This document shows positions 7,151-14,158 of a stretch of 36,109 nt of DNA, piece by piece. The notes below the pieces were generated by a model. It ran no database searches. It was not told the DNA's origin and saw only the letters and a list, made by a program, of their open reading frames with translations. Origin of the DNA: an uncultured Fibrobacter sp. (GTDB lineage: Bacteria; Fibrobacterota; Fibrobacteria; Fibrobacterales; Fibrobacteraceae); the NCBI GenBank assembly GCA_946413655.1, contig CAMKLO010000035.1, forward strand, positions 1-36,109. The letters are read 5' to 3'. Each line of letters starts with the position of its first letter. The first letter of the stretch is position 1. The translations under genes were made by a program, and so were the position numbers.

Positions 7151-7618
7151 TTACGGATTCTGCGGTGGCGTAGAATTGTCTTGTTTGTTATTCTCGTCTA
7201 GTTTTTCTTGCAGATGGTCGATGCGGTTGGCGAGCATTTTTTCGATTTCAGGGAGGAGTTTGTCTTTAACCCTGTCGAGGTAAAGGCACTGCAACTGTAT
7301 CATGCGATTGCGGTGGCGGCCTGCAAATTCCTGAATCCAGTGGCTTACGGCTTGCTGGCGGTCCTGAATCTTGTCGTGCAATGATTGCTGGATGAACGTT
7401 CTCTGGACTTCCATGTAACGTTGCATATTGAACGGCATGCGGTAAGTACGAATAAATTGCTTTAGCAACACCAATAAACTAAGACGTTCGTGACGATGTT
7501 CGTCTATGAACTGCCGCAGCTCTTCCAAGTGTTTCTGAAAGAATGGGACGATGGCTTTATCATCTATTTGATAAAGTTCCAACTCGTCCTGTTTTTTCGT
7601 CGCTTCATCGACTGCCAT
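7151..7618 (-). CDS. Hypothetical helical protein
   Basis: This 155-residue, highly charged, Gln- and Arg-rich protein is predicted to be mostly alpha-helical (heptad-like stretches around residues 60-140, such as RMIQLQCLYLDRVKDKLLPEIEKML) with a polar tail KQDNSTPPQNP. It has no signal peptide, membrane segment or known catalytic motif. It starts 24 bp after the stop of the U32 gene, so the two are likely co-transcribed. The family is not recognised. Confidence 0.75.
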   Translation of the reverse strand: MAVDEATKKQDELELYQIDDKAIVPFFQKHLEELRQFIDEHRHERLSLLVLLKQFIRTYRMPFNMQRYMEVQRTFIQQSLHDKIQDRQQAVSHWIQEFAGRHRNRMIQLQCLYLDRVKDKLLPEIEKMLANRIDHLQEKLDENNKQDNSTPPQNP

Positions 7619-7642
7619 ATCCCAAATGTATTTTATTGAGAA

Positions 7643-8935
7643 TTAGAATTTTTGGGAATGCTTCACGAGAAAGCCGTATTTGGCAGTTTTTTCGCTTTTT
7701 AAGGTGTTTTTTGCTAAAAAAACACGTCCTTCAGTCCCTGGATTCAGTCTGTCGGCGGCTGCTCCGCGAAAATCGAGCATTTCTTCGACTTCGCATGGTT
7801 GCATTCCGTCGGGCATCATGAGTTCGAGTTTGTCGTCCATGGAGAACGGATTTTTTACGTTTACGAGGCATGCGCCTGTGGTTTCGTCGATGTCCTTGAT
7901 TTGTGCCGCTACGCATCCGCATTCGGCATCCACGTGTGTCGCTTCGTAGTTTTGCGGCAAGGGTCCGCGCAAGAATCCGGGCATAAATCCTCGCCCATCG
8001 ACAAATCGAATCGCGCGGCGGCTTTCTTCGGGTACGGGTTTACCCTCTGCAACGGCGTCTATGGCCATGCGGTAAGCGCGTACAACTTGGCTCAAGTAAT
8101 AAACGGAGCGCGTGCGACCTTCAATTTTGAAAGAATCGAGCCCGCCGGCCACGAGTTCGGGAATCACGTCCAAGGCACAGAGGTCGCGGCTGCTCATGAA
8201 GTACGTCCCCCATGTGTCTTCGTCGAGGGCTATCGGGTCGAGTTCGAGGCGGTCGGTACGCTGCAATGTGAACGAGCCTTCATGTTCGCGATAATCTTCG
8301 ACCTGCGGCCCTGGATTTGCGTACAAACGGTACGGCATGCGGCAGCTGTTATCGCATGCGCCCTGGTTGGCGTCGCGGTGCGTCACCCAGTTCGAGAGCA
8401 TGCATCGACCGGACATGGCCATGCAGACGGCTCCGTGAACGAACACTTCCAGTTCGAGGTCCGGAACTTGTTTCTTTATCTCTAAAATTTCAGACAGACG
8501 AAGTTCACGGCTTAAGATAATTCGACGGACTCCTAAATTTTTCCAGAAGGATGCGGCAAGGTAGTTTGTCGTATTCGCTTGTACAGACAAATGAACTTCT
8601 GTTTCGGGATGTTCTTTTAAAAGCCAACCTACAAAACCTGGGTCTGCGACAATCAACGCATCCGGTTTGAGCTCCAAAGCGGCGTTCAAAGCCTTTTGGA
8701 ATGATTCAACCTTGACGTTACGCGGAATGACGTTGCTTGTGAGGTAGAACTTTTTCCCGTGTTCATGGGCATACGCAATACCTTCGGCAAGGTCGTCTAG
8801 GTTCTTGAAACCGTTTTCACGAGCACGCAACGAGAATGCCGGTTGCCCCGCATAAACCGCATCTGCGCCATAAGCAAATGCATACTTCATTCGTACAAGG
8901 TCACCCGCAGGTGCAAGTAATTCAGGTTTAGTCAT
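7643..8935 (-). CDS. trhP: U32-family protein, tRNA hydroxylation protein TrhP/YegQ-like
   Basis: The protein (430 residues) has the U32 N-terminus ELLAPAGDLVRMKYAFAYGA with DAVYAG, and the family signature EVFVHGAVCMAMSGRCMLS (about residues 160-178) followed by further conserved Cys in QGACDNSCRMPYRLY. In E. coli, U32 members of this length (TrhP, about 450 residues) take part in prephenate-dependent 5-hydroxylation of wobble uridine in tRNA, and the Cys cluster fits an Fe-S-linked role. Other U32 proteins (RlhA, UbiU/V) are alternatives. Length and the C-terminal domain favour TrhP. The start at 8935 is supported by alignment of the first residues. Confidence 0.85.
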   Translation of the reverse strand: MTKPELLAPAGDLVRMKYAFAYGADAVYAGQPAFSLRARENGFKNLDDLAEGIAYAHEHGKKFYLTSNVIPRNVKVESFQKALNAALELKPDALIVADPGFVGWLLKEHPETEVHLSVQANTTNYLAASFWKNLGVRRIILSRELRLSEILEIKKQVPDLELEVFVHGAVCMAMSGRCMLSNWVTHRDANQGACDNSCRMPYRLYANPGPQVEDYREHEGSFTLQRTDRLELDPIALDEDTWGTYFMSSRDLCALDVIPELVAGGLDSFKIEGRTRSVYYLSQVVRAYRMAIDAVAEGKPVPEESRRAIRFVDGRGFMPGFLRGPLPQNYEATHVDAECGCVAAQIKDIDETTGACLVNVKNPFSMDDKLELMMPDGMQPCEVEEMLDFRGAAADRLNPGTEGRVFLAKNTLKSEKTAKYGFLVKHSQKF

Positions 8936-9003
8936 AAGTAGTGATTAGTTAACGGTGATTTTTCTTTCGTCTCTCGTCTGTAGCCTGAAGGGCGTTCTTT
9001 CGT

Positions 9004-10635
9004 CTAGAACTTAAATCCAGCTCTAATGTAGGCCTTACGGTTGTCAATCAATGTCAGCTCACCCAAGAACGAGAACCGCCTTCCTTCGTAGCTAATCGCT
9101 GGCGTCAGCGAATATTGGAGCTTTGCTCCACTGAGGAATTTCTTGTGGATCTTGAGATGATTGTTCGGTGTCGTGTCGTTCACTGCACTGCCGTAATCCG
9201 TTCCTTTCCAGAACCATGTTTGACGAATGGAGGCGAATATATGACCGTCCAAACGAGCGAAAATGTTCCAATCAATCGTTCGGCTGTTCGGCCCGCCCTG
9301 GTTCCCCAACGGATACCCTAGATGAGCCACCTGGGCTGTGTTCTGCTTGAAATGCGTATAGACGTAGGGTTCGACACGGGCGTATTCGAAAATAGTTCCC
9401 GCTTCGATTTTATGGCCCTTGTAAAAGAAGTTGTGACCCGCCTGGAAACCGGCCATCCAAGCCCATTTGGCTTCGATGTTATCGTTTCGGATTAAGCTGA
9501 TTGGGGATTCCATATCGTCCAGGAAAAATTCCGTGTAAAGACGAACCTTGTTGAAAAGACGGTAGTTGATATCAAAAGAGATTGAACCGTTGTTGCTGGG
9601 TTCCGAATAGTTTCCTTTTTCCATGAACAATGGTGCTGTCGGAACAAAGAGCCAAGGCTTCATGTCTTCATAAAGAACCGTAAGCTCGCTGACGCCGAAT
9701 GTCGCGTTTCCTACGGCAAGTTCATAACGATGACCAAAAAGGTTTCTTGAATTTTCCTTGTTCTTTTCGCTCATGCTGCTGTAAATTCGCAGGTCCGCAT
9801 AGAAACTCATGACGCGGAGAGGGCCAATCATCAAGTCCAAGCTCATCATATTGTACGGGATGGCGAACTGGTTCAAGCTTAAGTTATTGTAGTAACCTGG
9901 GCCCCAGTGCATCACGTCGCGGCCAAAATCCAGGCGTAACCAGTCATAATTAAACGCAAAATGCGTGCGGTAGCGAGCATAACTTGTATATTCGACGCCA
10001 GAGTTGTTTTCTTCGCGTTGGTTTTCGAGAAATTCGCGGTCAAAAGATCTCGGGTTCTTGGCAGAATGGCCTTCGCTGTAAATGCGTGCGTCCAAGACAA
10101 AATCGACGGAATCGATATAGCCTCGCAAATAAAGGCCTCCGTCAATTCCCGGCCAAATTGTATCGCCCACAGTCTTGCTTCCGGTTCTCATACCACGATG
10201 GTCAACGTCGTTAATATGTTCTCCGCCACGGTAGTCTATACCGCCGACAATGCTTGCGGCAATTCCTACGCGCGGGTTTGCGTTTTCTATGGCAATCGCT
10301 TTTGCGATACAGGCCGTATCCCCGTTTTCGCATTTGTATTGAATTCCGTTCCCAAGGATGCCTGCGCCACGTACGTTATCAAAGTACAAAAGCGCGTTCC
10401 CTTCTGTTTTCGTGAAGTTCTTGCGGAATGTCGTATCCCTGCGTGGATACGTAAAATACTGCGGCTCGCTACCAATTGTCTGGCGATGGTATTCAAACAA
10501 CATCGGAGCTGTTTCTAGATTCCGCAGATTATATGAACGTACTGGTTCAATGACCGGCGAAGCTGCCAAAGATTCACTTACGCCTGTCCAAAGAAAAACG
10601 CAAGAAACAAGGGGTAATATTTTCTTCAAATTCAT
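9004..10635 (-). CDS. Outer-membrane beta-barrel protein, capsule assembly Wzi-like
   Basis: Starting at ATG 10635, a signal peptide (MNLKKILPLVS...SLAA) precedes about 515 residues rich in alternating aromatic and polar strands, ending in AYIRAGFKF; a terminal Phe is typical of outer-membrane barrels. The block LRLDFGRDVMHWGPGYYNNL, then LNQFAIP, matches the GRd..WGPg..n pattern of the Wzi/CapA-type family, which anchors or exports surface polysaccharide. Two more residues would come from a TTG at 10641, which is less likely. Binding of polysaccharide is inferred from the family only. No capsule genes are adjacent, and the glycosyltransferases at 17197-23778 belong to a separate series. Confidence 0.75.
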   Translation of the reverse strand: MNLKKILPLVSCVFLWTGVSESLAASPVIEPVRSYNLRNLETAPMLFEYHRQTIGSEPQYFTYPRRDTTFRKNFTKTEGNALLYFDNVRGAGILGNGIQYKCENGDTACIAKAIAIENANPRVGIAASIVGGIDYRGGEHINDVDHRGMRTGSKTVGDTIWPGIDGGLYLRGYIDSVDFVLDARIYSEGHSAKNPRSFDREFLENQREENNSGVEYTSYARYRTHFAFNYDWLRLDFGRDVMHWGPGYYNNLSLNQFAIPYNMMSLDLMIGPLRVMSFYADLRIYSSMSEKNKENSRNLFGHRYELAVGNATFGVSELTVLYEDMKPWLFVPTAPLFMEKGNYSEPSNNGSISFDINYRLFNKVRLYTEFFLDDMESPISLIRNDNIEAKWAWMAGFQAGHNFFYKGHKIEAGTIFEYARVEPYVYTHFKQNTAQVAHLGYPLGNQGGPNSRTIDWNIFARLDGHIFASIRQTWFWKGTDYGSAVNDTTPNNHLKIHKKFLSGAKLQYSLTPAISYEGRRFSFLGELTLIDNRKAYIRAGFKF

Positions 10636-10760
10636 TTGCAAAATTTAACATTTTTCATACTGCGTATAATGCGAGTTGTTGCTGTGACGGTTAAATAATT
10701 GCCATTAATGCTTAAATATTTAATCGCCGCCACTATAATTGTTCTTAAAAAAAATTGAAC

Positions 10761-10790
10761 CCATTTGTTCCAAATGGAACCTTTGGTTCC
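10761..10790. promoter_or_regulatory. Two overlapping hairpins upstream of the beta-helix lipoprotein gene
   Basis: CCATTTG-ttc-CAAATGG (10761-10777) and GGAACC-ttt-GGTTCC (10776-10790) are perfect stems that share two G residues, so they cannot both form fully. They lie about 100 bp upstream of the start at 10890 and might be a protein-binding site or an attenuator-like switch. The bases after them are AT-rich promoter-like DNA. Confidence 0.4.
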
Positions 10791-10889
10791 GGTTAAAAAA
10801 ATATACAGAATAAAAAAAAGTTTAAAAAAAATTTAAACCTTTTTTGTCAAATTGTATGTTTTGAATAATGTTGAATGGGAGATATATTT

Positions 10890-12935
10890 ATGAACATGGG
10901 AACTAAAAATTGGTTTGGCTTTGGTATGGCTACAGTTTCGCTAGCTTTGCTTGCGGGCTGTTCTGACTCGACTTCGCCCGTAAATGAATTCTACAATCAA
11001 ATTCCGGATAGTATTCCCTCGATGGAAATACCTGGAGATTTGGCTAGTAGCGGAAGTATCGCGACAAATCCGAACGAAATCGCGACATCCAGCAATTCTG
11101 TAGAATCTACAGTAAACAGTTCCGGGAACATACCGACGAGTTCGCCAAACGTACCGGCCAGCAGCGCTGGAATCACATTTCAAAGCAGCAACAGCATCAC
11201 CTCGCCCACTTCTTCGAGCAGCGTTTCAATATCTGTTGCAAACAGTTCTTCGGACAAAGTAGAACCGATTAACGACAATCCTTCCTCGGATCGCCCTGTT
11301 ATCACTTATGGGGCTAGTGGCGCAACGGTTGCCAATGCCAGCAATTGTGTTACGGTCTCTGGCGGTACCGTCAAGATTACTTGCGGTGGCGAATACGATT
11401 TCAGCGGAAACTATAGCGGAAACGATGCACAGATACTCGTCAATACGTCAAAAACAGATACGACAGTCTATCTGAACATGAAGGGTTTAACGCTTACCAA
11501 CACGGCTGACGCCCCGATTTACGTGCAAAAATCCAACAAGACGTTTGTGGTTGCGAAAAATAGCACGACAAACACGTTTACCGATGCAGCTACGAGAACC
11601 AAAACGTACTCTTATACGAACGATGCAGGCCAAGCCAAAACCGATACAACGGGCGCTTGCATTTATGCAAAAGACGACCTTACCATCAAGGGTGAAGGTA
11701 CGCTTATCGTGAAGGCAAATTACAATAACGGTATCCACACGAGTAACGACTTGAGAATCAAAAACGGACTCATCACGATCAATGCGAAAAACAACGGTCT
11801 CAAGGGCAAGGGCTCTGTGGCGATTAGCGGCGGAACCATCAACATTACCACGACAGAAGGCGACGGAATCAAGAGCGATACCGACGACGCAACGGATTTG
11901 AAGGACGGCAAGGGTTCCATCGAAATCACGGGTGGCAGCATCACCATCACGTCTGCATTCGATGGACTCAGCGCAAATAACGCGGTGACAATTGCCATGG
12001 GCGACGCCAAAGATGCAGACAATGGCGAGGCCAAGGCTCCGACGCTTAAAATTACGACTGGCGGTGGACAGAAATGCCTCGGCACGAGCACCGGCGGCGG
12101 CAATGGCGGTCGCGGTGGTTTTGGCGGCGGATTCGGTATGGGTGGCAACTCCTGCTCCCCAGACTCCAGCATGAAGGGAATCAAGGCAGATTCGAGCATT
12201 GCCATTAGTGATGGCGTCATCGAAATCAGCAGCCACGACGACGGCATTCACAGCAGCGGCACCGTCACCTTCACCGGAGGCAAAGTGACCGTAAAGACGG
12301 ATGACGACGGCGTCCACGCGGACAAGGCCCTCTATGTCAAGGACAATGCGAATGTGAGCGTTACCATGTCTTACGAAGGCATGGAATCCCCCGATATGAA
12401 CTTTGAAGGTGGCATCACAAGCGTCATCACTACGGACGATGGTTGGAACGCGGCCGGCGGCACTAGCACAACGACCGGTAATACGGGCGGCAGAGGCGGC
12501 AGGGGCGGCGGTTTCGGTGGCGGAAGCACAGGCAATCTCAAGGTGACCGGCGGATTCCACTACATCTACGTAGGTACTGGCGATACGGACGGCATAGACA
12601 GTAACGGTGGTATCAATATTTCCGGCGGTGTCATCATCGTGGAATGCCGCATGAACGGCGGTATGGGCGGCATGGTAGATTCCGACGGTTCGACGACAAT
12701 TTCTGGCGGCAAGTTGCTCGGCTTTGGCACGAACAATTCCGAAGAAGGCAAGCAGTACAGCGTGAATTTCACTGCCGACAACTATTACGGCACCTCTGAA
12801 ATTGCGTTCAAGCCTAGCTTCTCCGGAAGCAAGATGGTTTCTAGCGTGGGTCAGCCCGCTGTCGTGAACAGTGTGAACGGCATGAACAAGACATGCTTCG
12901 GCGACAGCGCCGACAGATGCGTTTATACGAAATAA
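10890..12935 (+). CDS. Beta-helix carbohydrate-binding lipoprotein (Cthe_2159/DUF4353-like)
   Basis: Lipoprotein signal peptide MNMGTKNWFGFGMATVSLAL and lipobox LAGC, then about 100 residues of Ser/Asn/Thr-rich linker (SSTSSSVS type), then a repetitive parallel beta-helix. Rungs repeat the pattern [SG]GGxxxI[TS] with DG or GI turns: IKGEGTLIVKANYNNGIHT, KGSVAISGGTINITTTEGDG, GKGSIEITGGSITITSAFDG. The family includes cellulose- and acidic-sugar-binding Cthe_2159 of Clostridium thermocellum, so adhesion to plant polysaccharide is plausible. Two Gly-rich loops (GGNGGRGGFGGGFGMGG; GGRGGRGGGFGGGS) interrupt the helix. ATG 10890 is chosen over 10875 because GGGAG lies 8 nt upstream. It is the only long plus-strand gene and is monocistronic. 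Confidence 0.88.
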   Translation: MNMGTKNWFGFGMATVSLALLAGCSDSTSPVNEFYNQIPDSIPSMEIPGDLASSGSIATNPNEIATSSNSVESTVNSSGNIPTSSPNVPASSAGITFQSSNSITSPTSSSSVSISVANSSSDKVEPINDNPSSDRPVITYGASGATVANASNCVTVSGGTVKITCGGEYDFSGNYSGNDAQILVNTSKTDTTVYLNMKGLTLTNTADAPIYVQKSNKTFVVAKNSTTNTFTDAATRTKTYSYTNDAGQAKTDTTGACIYAKDDLTIKGEGTLIVKANYNNGIHTSNDLRIKNGLITINAKNNGLKGKGSVAISGGTINITTTEGDGIKSDTDDATDLKDGKGSIEITGGSITITSAFDGLSANNAVTIAMGDAKDADNGEAKAPTLKITTGGGQKCLGTSTGGGNGGRGGFGGGFGMGGNSCSPDSSMKGIKADSSIAISDGVIEISSHDDGIHSSGTVTFTGGKVTVKTDDDGVHADKALYVKDNANVSVTMSYEGMESPDMNFEGGITSVITTDDGWNAAGGTSTTTGNTGGRGGRGGGFGGGSTGNLKVTGGFHYIYVGTGDTDGIDSNGGINISGGVIIVECRMNGGMGGMVDSDGSTTISGGKLLGFGTNNSEEGKQYSVNFTADNYYGTSEIAFKPSFSGSKMVSSVGQPAVVNSVNGMNKTCFGDSADRCVYTK

Positions 12936-13031
12936 GCGGCAAAGCCGCTTATGAGTTACTAGTTAATAGGTACTAGTTACTAGTGATTCTTTCAGAAATG
13001 TCTAGTAACTAGAAACTTAGAACTAGTAACT
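12934..13031. repeat. Stop-codon hairpin and CTAG-rich tract
   Basis: AAGCGGC-aaa-GCCGCTT (12934-12950) begins within the stop codon of the upstream gene. It is followed by a tract with six CTAG words (TACTAGTTACTAG, CTAGTAACTAG, AACTTAGAACTAG) related to that at 1138-1325. No gene is visible. Confidence 0.65.
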
Positions 13032-13060
13032 AAAAAAAACGGGCAAAGCCCGTTTTTTTA
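13032..13060. terminator. Bidirectional Rho-independent terminator
   Basis: An 8-nt A-run, the stem ACGGGC-aaa-GCCCGT (13039-13053) and a T-run form a strong symmetrical terminator. It ends the plus-strand lipoprotein gene and the minus-strand pilT series, and its right edge overlaps the pilT stop codon (13058-13060). Confidence 0.85.
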
Positions 13061-14158
13061 CATCCAGCCACGATCGGACGTACCGGTAATACCGCGAACC
13101 TTAAGGTCGAAGTCATCACGGTTGGTAGCAGCGTTCATGGCCGTTTCCAGCGAAATCTGGTCGTTCTGGTAAAGGTCCAGCAAAGCCTGGTCAAACGTCT
13201 GGCTATGGTATTGGATATGGCCTTCGGCAACAGCCTGTTCCACCATATCAATCTTGTCCTTATCCTGAATGTATTCCTTGATGGCACCTGTATTGACTAG
13301 GATTTCTGCGGCCGGAACACGCCCCTTGCCATCCTTTGTCGGCAAAAGACGAAGGGAAATAATGCCTGCCAACACTTCTGCGAGCAACAGACGCACTTCG
13401 TCGTGTTGGTGCGGCGGATACATCGAAAGAACACGGTGAATTGTTTCCACGGCATTCGTCGTATGGATGGTTGCAAAGACCATGTGGCCGGTATCTGCAG
13501 CGGTAAGCGCAATCTGCATCGTTTCAAGGTCACGGATTTCGCCCACGAGGAGCACGTCCGGGTCCTGACGGAGAGCGGCACGGAGCGCATTTGCGTAAGA
13601 AAGCGTATCTACACCGATTTCACGCTGCGAAATAATCGCTACGTTATCTTTATAAAGATATTCAATCGGGTCTTCGACGGTAATGACGTTGACAGATTCC
13701 TTCTGGTTGATATAGTCAATCATCGAAGCAAGCGTCGTCGATTTACCGGAACCCGTGGTACCCGTAACAAGCACAAGACCGCGCTTTGTAAGGGCCAAGT
13801 CGCGGATGACTTCGGGCAGATGAAGTTCTTCGAACGGAGGGATTGTCGCCTTGATATGGCGAATCACGACAGCAATTGTACCACGCTGGCGGAATACGTT
13901 GACACGAAAACGGCCCATGTCGCGGGCTCCCACGGCAAAGTCGCATTCCTTATTCGCTTCAAAGCGCTGTTTCTGGTCGCGATTCATGATGTCGTCCAAG
14001 AAGGAATCCATCATGGCGTTATCGATGCGAATATCAAAAAGCCTTTGTAAACGACCATGAATTCGGTAAACCGGCGGCACACCTACACGAAGGTGCAAGT
14101 CAGAGGCCTTGCGGTTCACCATTTCACGCAAGAGCTGTTCAATCCGAAGTTCAGCCAT
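13058..14158 (-). CDS. pilT: Type IV pilus retraction ATPase PilT
   Basis: PilT is a hexameric cytoplasmic ATPase that disassembles type IV pili and powers twitching. The 366-residue protein has the usual length and all motifs: the N-terminal KASDLHLRVG, Walker A GTTGSGKST (133-141), Asp box TVEDPIEY (160-167), Walker B DVLLVGEIRD (201-210) and His box FATIHTTNAVETIHR (about 228-242). It starts immediately after the stop of the TPR protein (14159-14161) with no spacer, so translation is probably coupled, and it is the last gene of the long minus-strand series. The partner PilB, pilin and platform genes are not in the window. PilU-type paralogues are an alternative. Confidence 0.95.
   Translation of the reverse strand: MAELRIEQLLREMVNRKASDLHLRVGVPPVYRIHGRLQRLFDIRIDNAMMDSFLDDIMNRDQKQRFEANKECDFAVGARDMGRFRVNVFRQRGTIAVVIRHIKATIPPFEELHLPEVIRDLALTKRGLVLVTGTTGSGKSTTLASMIDYINQKESVNVITVEDPIEYLYKDNVAIISQREIGVDTLSYANALRAALRQDPDVLLVGEIRDLETMQIALTAADTGHMVFATIHTTNAVETIHRVLSMYPPHQHDEVRLLLAEVLAGIISLRLLPTKDGKGRVPAAEILVNTGAIKEYIQDKDKIDMVEQAVAEGHIQYHSQTFDQALLDLYQNDQISLETAMNAATNRDDFDLKVRGITGTSDRGWM

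Noticed and set aside
11487..12560. Long minus-strand frame within the beta-helix gene
   Set aside because: Antisense of a GC-rich repetitive gene, with no domain, and conflicting with a clear lipoprotein on the plus strand.
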